Position numbers and translations under genes: made by a program
The notes under the pieces: model-generated
What the model was told of the DNA's origin: nothing
Database searches by the model: none
Seen by the model: only the letters and a program-made list of their open reading frames with translations
Part shown: positions 9,018 through 19,619 of the stretch, piece after piece
How the letters are laid out: each line of letters opens with the position of its first letter
Position numbering within the stretch: the first letter of the stretch is position 1
Origin: Branchiostoma floridae
Taxonomy: Eukaryota > Chordata > Leptocardii > Amphioxiformes > Branchiostomatidae
Assembly: GCF_000003815.2 (NCBI RefSeq)
Contig: NC_049996.1
Span: 161,422-225,421 of the forward strand
Direction of reading: 5' to 3'
Length of the DNA: 64,000 nucleotides

Positions 9018-12000
9018 TGGTGTTACCAAGGCGACTGCGTGCCGTTCGGACACCGCCCAGAGGCGGTGGATGGCGGCTGGGGACCGTGGTCCGACTGGAG
9101 TGCGTGCACGCGGACATGCGGGATCGGGGTCTCTTTCTCGGAACGACACTGCAACGAGACTGCGTGAGTACTTGCTAAAGCATTTTGACCAGTCTAGTGA
9201 AATTAAAATTTCAATGACAAAGTTCAGAGAAAATGTACTTTGTCAAATAGAATTTCAGTAAAAACGCATGTAAGGTAAGTGTGGTGGGATCTTAAACGTG
9301 CTCGAGATCTCATATAGAATTAAAAATGGATGTACGTTCAAGTGGCACCCCGAGCAGGCCCTTGAAAAAGGTACTTACACCTGCATCCTCACACAACTCA
9401 CAAGGTATGTTTATTCTTACCCGGTACTATAGCTTTGGTTAGGGACATCCTCTGTTGGAGGTCCCGTGTTAGAAGAGAGCCACACCTCAAGCAAGGTTAA
9501 GATCCCACCACCCTTACCTTAGAAGAGCAGGGGTCCTTCCCGATGTGGGTGGATCAAACCCTACAGTCTAGAATCTGGGTTGACATCTTGAAAGGTGTTT
9601 CCTAATCCTTTCACTAATGTGGTACATCTCAGGACATGTACACAAGCTCTGGGGCTTGTACAAGATCCTCTACTATATTGTATGAAGAACTGTGAATGTA
9701 TCAAAGCCTGATTTTTTTTTTTTTTTTTTATATTTCCAGCCCGGCCCATGGAGGGAAATACTGTGTCGGGGAGAGGAAAAGATATCGAACCTGCAACACC
9801 ATGGTTAGTTTATCTTAAAGTTTACTATATTATAATACGGCCGCGTGGCGCCTTGGTACACCCGATCCCTCGATCTCGGAAGTTAAGCAACGCGCGGTCC
9901 GGATAGTGCTTGGATGGGGGACCAACCAAGGACGTCCGGATTGCTGTAGCCTCACGAAGTTTTCCACGAAATCGTCTTCCGGGAGGGACGTAAAACGGGG
10001 GTCCCGTGCTCGAGGAGTAATCTCCAAGCAGATCTTGCTGTGGCAAATGGGAAGGAGTTTAGCCGGCAGAGGAGTTATTGGCCACAGCGAAGATCTGCCG
10101 CAGAACGGAACCGCTCAAAGGATATTATCAGGCAATTNNNNNNNNNNNNNNNNNNNNNNNNNNNNNNNNNNNNNNNNNNNNNNNNNNNNNNNNNNNNNNN
10201 NNNNNNNNNNNNNNNNNNNNNNNNNNNNNNNNNNNNNNNNNNNNNNNNNNNNNNNNNNNNNNNNNNNNNNNNNNNNNNNNNNNNNNNNNNNNNNNNNNNN
10301 NNNNNNNNNNNNNNNNNNNNNNNNNNNNNNNNNNNNNNNNNNNNNNNNNNNNNNNNNNNNNNNNNNNNNNNNNNNNNNNNNNNNNNNNNNNNNNNNNNNN
10401 NNNNNNNNNNNNNNNNNNNNNNNNNNNNNNNNNNNNNNNNNNNNNNNNNNNNNNNNNNNNNNNNNNNNNNNNNNNNNNNNNNNNNNNNNNNNNNNNNNNN
10501 NNNNNNNNNNNTTTACACGCCGATGTCTGTCCGTCAAATGTGACGAGCGTGGGTCTTTGAACCGAATCCAAGCGTATATGATCGGTAAAGATTTGAAGTT
10601 GCAGACATGAAAAAATGATAAAGGAAGTGTTTAGTTAATACGCAGCTTTTATTGCAAAATATATACAAGTAACAACTAGATAATAACTTGTTATTTGTGT
10701 ACAACTGATAATTTCATATGTCGATACGTTGTCTTGGTGCGCTGTGATGCAGTCTGCTCCAGCGGTTTCGGGGGGAAGCCCCCGCTGTGAACTGGCGCAG
10801 CTCGCCGCGTTTGTCCCAGATACTGGCTCGGAAGGGTTGTAAAACGATAATCCTGGCCAAATTTAACCAATTTGCACGTTGGAGTTAAGTGGATACTAGG
10901 AGGAGCAGAAACACGTTTCTGAAAAGATCGCTCCTCCCGCTGCCTTTGACCGGTGCGTTCTGCGGCAGATCTTCGCTGTGGCCAATAACTCCTCTGCCGG
11001 CTAAACTCCTTCCCATTTGCCACAGCAAGATCTGCTTGGAGATTACTCGAGGAGGTGCCTCGACCACGTTAAACAGCCTCATTACTCATACTTGGGGTAC
11101 CTACTGGCTGGCAAAATACACCAGATGATTATTATTATTATTATTATAAGGTACAGTTCAGAATTGTTTTGTCTTCACATAATCTCGCTGTAATGCTAGT
11201 AAATGAGCTGACAGGCTCACTTTTGAAATACATTTTTTGTACTTTTCCCTTGTTTTGCACTGCTTTTTTCCCTGTTAATCTATTCTGCGATCATCATCAC
11301 CATCTGTGATCATACAAGTTTGATAAATGTTCATAATTAGCTCTGCAGCACTTAACGTTACCTAAGTCTGAGATCTTAGGGGCAAGTAGAAGACAAATTT
11401 GCAGGGCTCAGAAATGTTAAATGCAAAAACTGAGCAAAACTCAAGTATGCACCCTTAGCCAATTATGATCTTAGAATCATCCTCACCTCATCAACATATC
11501 AATGAAGGCAACTACATAAAATTTGGTCACTTTGCTACGAATCACCAAGGAGCTTTCATCAACTTGAAAGCTCCTTGGAATCGCAGGAAATCGAATTATG
11601 CGACCTACGCCTTGTGGAAAAGAGCATGCAGACCCTCATCTTAGCTGACTTTCTGTAGAATTCATCAGTCAGATATGGCTTCTTCTGTTAGAGAGAAGCT
11701 AATTTCAGTGTTTTGATTTAAAAGCTGGTAAATCACGATGTTTGCCCAATCACTAAAGAAAGACAGTGGATGTACTCTGAAACATCCGTTTGTCTCCAAA
11801 TCTAACATCCAGTTGCTTGAGAGTTTAACTATCATTTGGCAAAGTTCTAACTTCACGTATTGTCAAATGGTACAACTCTAGTTTCCTGAGTTCGAACCAC
11901 CTGTTTCAGCTGTCACCTGTCATACCTCCTAATCGCTTTACTTCCTACATTTTGTCTACAAGTCTCCCGCCTGTCAGCTCCTTCCGCAAAAACAACTCAG

Positions 12001-13506
12001 CTGTTTTAGTGCTGAGTCACTGTGTCTTGGAAAGATGCACTCATCTTAGAGGGTCTGCATGGGGGATCCTGACAACGCTTAATGCAGAATTTAGGAGAAC
12101 ACCCTATGTATAATTATGCTGAAATCAAGGAAGGCGACTACACAAAATTTGGTCACTTTGCTACAAATCACCAAGGAGCTTTCATCAACTTGAAAGCTCC
12201 TTGGAATCACAGGAAATTGAATTATGCTACCTACGCCTAACATGGAAAAGAGCATGCAGACCCTCATCTTAGCTGACTGTCTGTAGAAGTCATCAGTCAG
12301 ATATGGCTCTCTCTGTTCGAGAGAAATTAATTTCAATGTTAACCAAAATGTTTTACATTTAACAAATGAACTGTACAGGACTTTACATTTCAAAGAGTGG
12401 AGCCAAAGTCTTTTAAATGACGTGTTAAACTTTATAGTCTGTAAGTAACAAGTAGAAAAGTTACGGCTAACTACACGGTCTTTAAATTTGAAAATGACTT
12501 CCAGACTCCGGCTTGTTTTTCCATCCGCACGTTGGGATGACTTCCTTGCCAAGTGGGTGGGAGGGCCGCCCTTGTTATGGGATGTTTTTTCTGCCCCGAG
12601 TTTTGTTTATTTTTCTTTGATGCTTCGAACAAGATACATGAGAAATGTTGAAGTTCGTCCAAGGTCCACACATGAGGTTGTTAACGCTTGGTCTTACTCT
12701 TGGTTTGTTTTCGTTTTACAAGAAGGTAAAGGAAGGAATTGACCTTTGAAATAGCTTGAGGAAAATAATTCTTAAATTTTCAACTTTGATTATTATGTTT
12801 TGATTTTGTAACATCATGTTAGGATCAATCATAGCGATGGAGTCATACCAGTCATCGTTTATTTGTTTATTCGTTTTGTTTACTTTACTGTGAATTCCAG
12901 GATTGTCCCCTGAATTCCCGAGACTTCCGAGAAGTGCAGTGTGCCGAACACAACGACCTTCCCTTCCGCGGGAAGAGCTACGAGTGGAAACCATATACTG
13001 AAGGTAACCTTGAACTTTGACCTTCAGATGCGAATTCTCCTGGTCGTAACAATCGTGGTTCTGCCGCGAAGGCAACTTCAAGTCTGTTGTATGGTTAAAT
13101 GATTTGTGACCTTGAATTTACATGTTATGATTTGACCTTGATCCAAGGTGTTGACCCCTGTGCCCTGACCTGTGACCTTGGATTTAATGATTTGACCCTG
13201 TCCCCATGTGTTGACCCCTGTGCCCTGACCTGTGACCTTGATTTGACCCTGACCCCATGTGTTGATCCCTGTGTCCTTACCTGTGATTTTCTTATTCAAT
13301 GACCTTGGCCTCAGGTATTGACCCTTTTGCTCTTACTATTATGTTTTAATGATTTGACCTTGACCTCAGGTGTTGACCCCTGTGCCCTGACCTGCCTGGC
13401 CGTCGGTTATAACTTCTATACGGAGCGGAGAGCGAAGGTCGTGGACGGGACCCGCTGTTCCAACGACCCCTTGTCATTTGATATCTGCATCAACGGAGAA
13501 TGTCGG
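9018..13506 (+). CDS. ADAMTS metalloprotease (ADAMTS6/10/16-like), first TSP1 repeat and cysteine-rich region (partial)
   Basis: Four exons join in frame: 9018-9163, 9740-9803, 12901-13003 and 13370-13506. The product opens with [11 protein letters not shown] and [19 protein letters not shown], the end of the disintegrin-like module running into the first thrombospondin type 1 repeat. It continues with [16 protein letters not shown] and [17 protein letters not shown], and ends with [23 protein letters not shown] and ICINGECR of the cysteine-rich domain. The order and the phrases DFREVQC, PFRGK and NFYTER point to the secreted ADAMTS proteases, nearest ADAMTS6/10. An in-frame ATG at 8970 followed by a valine-rich peptide looks like a signal peptide, but that stretch is the (gtt)n acceptor tract ending in ttcag at 9013-9017, and homologues enter at WC. 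The zinc protease domain and the later TSP1 repeats are not in the window. Large introns carry SINE and MITE insertions. Confidence 0.85.
9275..9600 (+). repeat. SINE body fragments in an ADAMTS intron
   Basis: From about 9450 the sequence ggaggtcccgtgtt, gagccacacctc, gatcccaccac and ggggtccttcccg follows, in order, the body of the full SINE at 19630-20010. A short piece in the other orientation (gtggtgggatcttaaacgtg) lies at 9281-9300. No tRNA-like head is present, so these are truncated copies. Confidence 0.65.
9838..11145 (+). mobile_element. 5S rRNA-derived SINE (SINE3-like), split by a MITE
   Basis: From 9838 the sequence reads like 5S rRNA: cccgatccctcgatctcgga, gttaagcaacg, tagtgcttggatggggg and gctgtagcctc occur in the order and spacing of a 5S gene. 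It is not a gene: the body continues with a SINE-type block (gggacgtaaaacggggg, tcccgtg) and, after the inserted element at 10018-11045, resumes as gtgcctcgaccacgttaaac and ends in an (att)n tail near 11130-11145. SINEs headed by 5S rRNA form the SINE3 class. It lies in the ADAMTS intron between 9803 and 12901. Confidence 0.8.
10018..11045. mobile_element. Mutator-like MITE, copy 2, nested in the 5S SINE
   Basis: Ends are TAATCTCCAAGCAGATCTTG and its complement; the inverted match extends about 90 bases, through gaaggagtttagccggc and gaagatctgccgcagaac. The target duplication is CTCGAGGAG at 10009-10017 and 11046-11054, which lets the host SINE be read through. A 374-N gap (10138-10511) lies inside. 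No transposase is readable in the sequenced parts. Confidence 0.87.
11503..11725 (+). repeat. About 220-base direct repeat, unit 1, with a perfect hairpin
   Basis: The unit matches 12125-12345 with scattered substitutions. It contains a 13-base perfect stem CCAAGGAGCTTTC / GAAAGCTCCTTGG around an 8-base loop at 11545-11578, kept intact in both units. It lies in the ADAMTS intron. The rest of 11146-12900 shows no exon. Confidence 0.75.
12125..12345 (+). repeat. About 220-base direct repeat, unit 2, with a perfect hairpin
   Basis: Second copy of the unit at 11503-11725. The hairpin is at 12171-12204 with the same stem and loop. Both copies include agagcatgcagaccctcatc and the phrase cagtcagatatggct. 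Confidence 0.75.
13110..13369 (+). repeat. Intronic minisatellite built from the next exon's 5' edge
   Basis: Units of about 60 bases carry gttgacccctgtgccctgac, which is also the first coding stretch of the exon at 13370 (GVDPCALTC). Two clear copies and a third with substitutions lie upstream, joined by gatttgacc-type spacers. Read through, they spell repeated VDPCALTC peptides. One degenerate copy keeps a cctcag acceptor (13310-13315). The array therefore looks like a tandem expansion of the intron-exon junction. Confidence 0.8.
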
Positions 13507-13826
13507 GTGAGTTTAAAAATTCATTTCTGATAAGGATAATTATCTTATTTTGCTGCCACTTGTTTGCTTGTCAACAGGACCACTGAAAAGNNNNNNNNNN
13601 NNNNNNNNNNNNNNNNNNNNNNNNNNNNNNNNNNNNNNNNNNNNNNNNNNNNNNNNNNNNNNNNNNNNNNNNNNNNNNNNNNNNNNNNNNAAATGAAGTC
13701 ATTTTGATTAACACCTCAAGTCTTGGCTACTAACACTTGCTGTCTATGTCTTGGTGTTTCCTGTTGCCATGTGTTAATGTTAATGTTAAATGTTAGATAC
13801 CTTTCAAATGTAATGTTCCCCTTTAG

Positions 13827-14436
13827 GACTGTTACATCCTGGACCAGGCTGGACAGCGGATCTTCGTGTGGAAGGGGAAGGGAGCCACACGGACGGAGAG
13901 GGCTGCAGCCATGAGCAATGCTCTGGTCAGTAGGTGTTTTAATGTATCAATGTGATGATGTGACAACATAGATGATGGTGATGATATTGGGGTTATGATA
14001 GTAATCTCTATAATGATAGTGATGATGGTGGTGATGATGTGATTTTGGTGATGATGATGTGATGATGGTGGTGATGGTGATGTACATGTGATACTTATGG
14101 TGGTGGCGGTATTGATGATATATTGATGATTATATGATAATGTGATGGTGATGATGCAATTATGGTCATGATGGGATCATGAGGGTGATGATGATGTGAA
14201 GATGGTAATGATAATGTGATGAATCTGATGATGATGATCTGAAGATGGTAATTGATGTTTTATTGTTTTTTTTTTACCCCAGGGTTTCATCAAGGCGAAA
14301 GGCTACCCTAACCACACCTGCATCGAGACTGTGAACGAGAACGCAGAGAGCTCGCTCTTCAAGCAGATGTTCCAGAGCTGGAAGGTCAAAGGTCAGACTG
14401 CGGGCTTGGGCAAGAGCCACTCCATGGGGAGGATAG
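13827..14436 (+). CDS. Villin/advillin-type actin-binding protein, gelsolin repeat 3 (partial)
   Basis: Two exons, 13827-13925 (phase 0 to 0) and 14283-14436 (phase 0 to 1), join as [57 protein letters not shown] and [13 protein letters not shown]. This is the end of gelsolin-like segment 3. The words [22 protein letters not shown] and GLGK are those of villin and advillin more than of gelsolin. Villins cap, sever and bundle actin filaments in the cytoplasm. Segments 1, 2 and 4-6 and the headpiece are absent. A 100-N gap lies just upstream (13591) and a 444-N gap downstream (14970), so the rest of the gene may be in the gaps or misplaced. Confidence 0.85.
13940..14265 (+). repeat. (GAT/GGT)n-rich simple repeat
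   Basis: Irregular gatgatggtgatgatg-type sequence fills most of the intron between the two villin exons. Confidence 0.9.
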
Positions 14437-15585
14437 GTAGGAGATTCGTTTTACATTGAATGATTCTTATTTTATTTTCACTCATTGGACTGACGTTATT
14501 CCAATAGTATTGATCTTTAGTAGACATGCCTATAGAACAGCATTTGCATCTTGTTTTCATGGCATGATAAGAGTGGTTACGGACTATGTCAGATATACAG
14601 ACTTGTATATTTTACAGCAATGATATTACATGATATATTCTCAATGTTGTGTCAGTGTTGCAAGCTGTTGTATCTGTGTTGTGTGCTATGTGCTGCTGCT
14701 TCATTTGCTTGTTACAGTTACGCATAGCTCTAACATAGTAGACTGGATGTATTACAAACATACTGTTGTTGATATGAAGTAGATACATTGGTGAAAGAAG
14801 AATCATACAGTAAAACACTTTCACTGAACAGTGATGTCTGGAATGCGATGCATGTAAAACTATGTTGTTGATTGTCACATTCTGAATACCATGATCACAA
14901 TAACATTAACCATGCTTTCACCAACCATGCATTAAGAGTGGTTCTTTATTTAACTTCATAGATACTAGANNNNNNNNNNNNNNNNNNNNNNNNNNNNNNN
15001 NNNNNNNNNNNNNNNNNNNNNNNNNNNNNNNNNNNNNNNNNNNNNNNNNNNNNNNNNNNNNNNNNNNNNNNNNNNNNNNNNNNNNNNNNNNNNNNNNNNN
15101 NNNNNNNNNNNNNNNNNNNNNNNNNNNNNNNNNNNNNNNNNNNNNNNNNNNNNNNNNNNNNNNNNNNNNNNNNNNNNNNNNNNNNNNNNNNNNNNNNNNN
15201 NNNNNNNNNNNNNNNNNNNNNNNNNNNNNNNNNNNNNNNNNNNNNNNNNNNNNNNNNNNNNNNNNNNNNNNNNNNNNNNNNNNNNNNNNNNNNNNNNNNN
15301 NNNNNNNNNNNNNNNNNNNNNNNNNNNNNNNNNNNNNNNNNNNNNNNNNNNNNNNNNNNNNNNNNNNNNNNNNNNNNNNNNNNNNNNNNNNNNNNNNNNN
15401 NNNNNNNNNNNNNTACATTTTTTAAGGAAGTGTCTTGTTTTTCAGCATCATTAGTCGCCAATAAATCAACCAAACTACCCTTTATTTGACATTGATTTTG
15501 TAACTGTAGCCTAGCCTTATCTTTTCTTCCCATCCACCATGATGATTGAATGTTATACCTAACGGGCAGCGTGCTGCTAACAGGT
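14437..15585. other. No gene seen; 444-N gap
   Basis: After the second villin exon there is AT-rich sequence with no exon that I can extend the villin into, then Ns from 14970 to 15413. Confidence 0.6.
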
Positions 15586-16082
15586 GACTATACGTCCAGT
15601 CCCGTCATGGCTTCGACTGGTAGAGCGTGGGCCTGGCACACGCAAGGTCCGACCCTTCTCCACATTACCGCACCTCCAGCACTAACCCGACTCCTGTAGT
15701 TACTGTAGCTGTCAGCAGGCTGTATGTGGATGTGGTAGTGTAGAGGCTGGTACAACAGGGCATTCCCAGGGGAGACTGTCAATCACAATTAGAACTGCAA
15801 CCAATGAGAGAATGGCAATTAGTAGTTCAACCAATGAGAATGTCAATAGACTCTGCAATCCTAACTGTCCATCACAGTTGGCAGTTCAACCAATGAGAGA
15901 GTCTATAGACTAATTCCGACCATTCCGTACTATTTTTAGCAGTTCAACCAATGAGAGAAGGGCAATTAGTAGTTCCACCAATGAGCATGTTAATGGACAT
16001 GTTCTGACTTTCCATCTCAAATATAGTTCAACCAATCAGAGGATAGCATTTACTGGTTCAGCCAATAAGTTAGTCTGTCAGA
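15586..16082 (+). repeat. SINE-like head followed by CCAAT-rich short-repeat array
   Basis: The stretch around 15609-15650 (gcttcgactggtagagcg) looks like a tRNA-type A box. From 15785 the phrase agttcaaccaatgagag recurs about seven times with variation, spaced 35-70 bases apart. An inverted relative lies at 21448-21560. Each unit holds a CCAAT word, but there is no gene beside it. Confidence 0.6.
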
Positions 16083-17086
16083 TATTTGCATTCTTATTTT
16101 TTTTTCTTTTCATTTCTATGTTTTGACAGCAGTGGTTGGGCTTGTGTGATTGGTCACAAATATGTATTTTATCATGCAGTTGTCATTTCACATGAAGCTT
16201 TATTACTTTTAGTCTATCTTGTGCCTCCTTAAATTAAAGTTTTTACATTGAAATTAGCATTTGGACAAGTACTGAAAATTTTAGTGGATTAAGGAGGCTT
16301 CATATATATCTTCTTAAATGGGTCAAAAATCGAAATTTTGAAATATGATCACGCCCACTTCAGGGGTGATTTATTGGGTCATTTGACAGACATTGTGCAC
16401 AAAAATTGGGATCTAGCATGAAATAAACCCCCCACCCCACCCAAAAAACTATTTTGCATTATGTGCAATAGGGTACAGCCATATGGTGACTTAGAGGAAT
16501 GCTTGCCGTCATATAACTGCCGAACGACGTGTGCTAGGACTACCAAACTTGTTAACTTTTGCTAAAATTTACTTGGCAACAAGTTTAAGAGAATAAATTA
16601 AATTTATGATATTTTTTGTTGCCATGGCAACCGGTTGATGACAGGCATATTTTACGAAATTCTCTACTTTCCGCTTGAACGTTGCGGTTTAATAATTTTC
16701 TTGGTAAACACTTTTGTTTCCTATGGCATTAACATCTTATATAACATAATGTAGCATTCATGATTAAATATTCATAATTTATGCTAATTTGATGACGTAA
16801 CTGGTCAAAATCCAAGATGGCAGCCCATGTCATAAGCGAAAATGGTAAAATAGGTTATTATCACTCGAATTTTGCCACTACTTTGTAGTTTTTACCAATA
16901 CATTCCAATGGTAATTTGTAGTCCGTTCTTATTGTATTTTGGGGTTACATGTCGAAAATAATGTATTTTAAAACATTTAAGTTTGACGATCCAAGATGAG
17001 GGTTCTCAAAGGATAGCTAAAAAAATAGATTTGACTTCATTTTCTGACAAGGCATTAATATCAATTCGGATGCCATGACAACAAAA
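16083..17086. repeat. AT-rich dispersed repeat, no gene
   Basis: No exon is seen. The part around 16755-16830 (ttcataatttatgctaattt, gatgacg, ggtcaaaatccaa) recurs around 58070-58125, so at least this part is a dispersed repeat. A 100-N gap follows. Confidence 0.55.
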
Positions 17087-17186
17087 NNNNNNNNNNNNNN
17101 NNNNNNNNNNNNNNNNNNNNNNNNNNNNNNNNNNNNNNNNNNNNNNNNNNNNNNNNNNNNNNNNNNNNNNNNNNNNNNNNNNNNNN

Positions 17187-17845
17187 CTCCTGTTGAGTTT
17201 TTAGTTCTCTTTAATTCGCGCTTTCTGTCACAACTTTTCCAATATATCATCAGTTACCCAGGGTCTGGTTTTCTTACGGCGTTTCCCAAGAATTTTACTG
17301 GCCGTTTCAACCAAAGTTTCGTTAAACTGTTCCGTGATTGTCTCAACATCTTCTTCTAGGGAAAGCAGTGGGACAAACCTGCCACCGACTGTCACCCGGA
17401 AGGTCTCAGCAACAGTAGGCTCCTTAAGTTTGTCTACGTTAAAACTAAGCCGGCTATTTTTTGGCCTGCTGACCTTCTTGAGTTTTGTTTTAAAGTTCAT
17501 GATTACCATGTCATAATCACTGCCAATATCTGCACCTGGGAAGGTCCTTGTCTTAGCTACATTAATACCCGATCGAAACCGCTTTCGTACAAGGATATAG
17601 TCAATTTGGTTGTGATATCTGCCACCTGGAGCATGCCAGGTCCAGCACCTAGATGCCTTGTGTTGTCCCAGGGTATTTGCAAGCACCATGTCATTATGGG
17701 AGGCAAATTCTAACAGGCGCAGTCCCCTTTCATTTGTGATGGTGTTGCAAGAGGGCCCACAGAACTCTTTCCAACTGTCTTGGGCATCCCTCCCTACTTT
17801 TGCGTTCCAGTCCCCTTGGACTACCAATATGTCTTTTTGTGTTCT
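17187..17845 (-). pseudogene. RTE-type non-LTR retrotransposon, endonuclease fragment
   Basis: The minus strand encodes about 200 residues of an APE-type endonuclease. Visible motifs are VVQGDWNAKVG (GD-NA active-site motif), WTWHAPGG, NQIDYILVRKR and GSDYDMVIMNFK. The reading frame stops after DILEKL at about 17228 and continues in another frame as CDRKRELKRTKNSTG, so a frameshift is present. The N-terminal part of the endonuclease and everything from the reverse transcriptase on are missing; the downstream side runs into a 100-N gap. The phrasing is typical of RTE-like LINEs often annotated as craniofacial development protein 2-like. It is a dead fragment. Confidence 0.88.
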
Positions 17846-17959
17846 TTACATGATGATAAAATTTGAACACGCCAGAGGACGTCGGACACACTATTGAACA
17901 GATTCCTTTGTAGCGAAATGGACCGTTGTTTGGAGTACATTTTGTATCGCCATTTCACA

Positions 17960-18060
17960 AGTTTTCACAGATAATTACGTCCAGGTTCAGGTCCGAACCT
18001 GGACCTGATCCTCTGGACCTTGACCGTACCTGTACCTGAATACTTACCATGCGGTCGCAT
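17960..18060. repeat. Short palindromic caggtccaggttc repeat
   Basis: The words caggttcaggtccgaacctg, gacctg and gtacctgaa form overlapping palindromes. Similar sequence occurs at 54720-54770 and, inside another element, at 60600-60650. Confidence 0.5.
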
Positions 18061-18756
18061 CAGATTTGAAGAAAAAGAGCCACTTATGACTAGTGTCTCT
18101 TTGTTTGACTATCCGTAAATTTTAGAATAAGTCAGCAAACAAATAATTGATTTGTTTTGCAATGGGGACATAGACATATGGAAAATATATGATTTTTTCT
18201 GGTGCATTCATTGTGCATTTTCTTTACACATCCGACACTAACTGTCGCTTGTATGCATAATATTGTATGTATACAAATAGAGAGAGAGAGATAGAGAAAC
18301 ATAAGGAGGGCTTTAATAAAAAAAAAGTTCTGAATTTTCAAAATACAGACATTTAATAGCCTACCATACCAGAAGTGATTGGAGTCAACGTCCCTAGTTT
18401 GTGTATATCGTTCATACGAACGTTGAACTATATAGGTATAAAGTATTGTCACTGTAAAGTAAGTATTCACTGTAGGGTCTATCGTGTGCTGACCCTGTCG
18501 GACCCCCTGTGCTCTCCCGTATCCTAGCAACCGTTGCTATGGTAACATCGCAACAAAGAGGACGCCAAAGGGGTGTCCTTCTGGATTAATGCTGTGACAT
18601 TTTACCACTTTTGATGTCTTTAAAACCCTTGACGTAAACGTGCGTCTGATATCGTAGCTACAAAGGCAAGAAATTTTCTGGCGGCGTGCTGGCTTTGTGG
18701 TTGGGGTTTTGGCCTCTATCAGAATGTAATTCGAATCGAATCAAATGTTTTTATAA

Positions 18757-19350
18757 GGCTACAACAAGTAAATTGTATGGATGACATCCTCTGCAGACTG
18801 AAAAATAATGAGATAGCGGGAAAAGAAACAAGATGGGTAAAAAAAAACGAGCTGCCAAATTTTTAAAGTAGACACAATAAACGTTGTAACAAGAGTTGAA
18901 GTGGCAAAGTATGCACCACAGCTAACAAGCCACTTATTCTTGTATTCAAGAAGTGCACTAGTGTAGTAACGTGACCCTTATGGTGTGGTAGACTGGTATC
19001 ACTTATCAATTTGGCAACTACAGCAGCCATGGCTTCCATATTGGTGCCACTCTTACAGCTATCTATAGCTGGTTTTACTTCTGCAACTACAGTCAAGGTT
19101 ACCACTCTAGTGTCGCTTCTACTTTAGCTGGTGTGTTACGCCGAACGGCGGTTATACCGGCTATATAGATACAGATAAAGATACAGATACAGATACTCTA
19201 CATATAATTATTAGCTTACAACACAAACGGTTATATCCACCCATTTCGGTCTATCGGACTATCCATGAAGAAAAAATATTTTTCTTTCTGAAATAAGGCG
19301 AAAATTAATGAGCGCGTGGAAGTCATCCATAAAATTTACTTGCTGTGGCC
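18757..19350. mobile_element. PIF/Harbinger-type MITE, copy 1
   Basis: The ends are GGCTACAACAAGTAAATTGT on the left and the complement of GGCCACAGCAAGTAAATTTT on the right, flanked by TAA at 18754-18756 and 19351-19353. The element is 594 bases long; about 60 extra bases near 19150-19200 include a gatacagataca simple repeat absent from the other copies. It is related to 25890-26388 and 51667-52170. Confidence 0.85.
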
Positions 19351-19457
19351 TAAGAGCTTGTTGCACCGCTCTGTTGTAGTTTAGACCCTAGACCCAATGG
19401 TTTGATATTGCGGTATCAAAGTAAGAAATTAAAATGTGTCGCTACACATTTTCTTTG

Positions 19458-19560
19458 TGGCCGTGTGGTTTAATTTGTGTCTTAGAATCAAAGGGTCAGG
19501 GATTTTTTTCTATTCATTATCTAAAACGCGTTGAGTTCGTGTCCCGACCGGGTTCCATTG
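19458..19560 (+). repeat. tRNA-headed SINE fragment
   Basis: The stretch ctttgtggccgtgtggttta resembles an A box and gttgagttcgtgtcccgacc a B box, with about 25 T/A-rich bases inserted between them. It is followed by a SINE-like body (aattttctcac). The copy is truncated. Confidence 0.45.
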
Positions 19561-19619
19561 GTAATTTTCTCACTTAATCAGTGAATGAAGGTGATCAAAA
19601 GTAGAAATGAGATCAGCAT

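Noticed and set aside
8970-9163. Short secreted ADAMTS-like protein starting at the ATG at 8970
   Set aside because: The apparent signal peptide is the acceptor tract of an internal exon; homologous proteins continue upstream of WCYQGDC.
9838-9957. Functional 5S rRNA gene
   Set aside because: Internal positions deviate from 5S, there is no T-run terminator after gctgtagcc, and the sequence continues into a SINE body with an (att)n tail.
12488-12742. Plus-strand frame of 84 codons in the ADAMTS intron
   Set aside because: No domain or homologue recognised, no splice borders that fit the ADAMTS phases, and the region is bordered by repeats.
17228-17827. Intact endonuclease gene
   Set aside because: The frame breaks after DILEKL and resumes in another frame; the N-terminus and reverse transcriptase are missing. 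It is a retrotransposon remnant.
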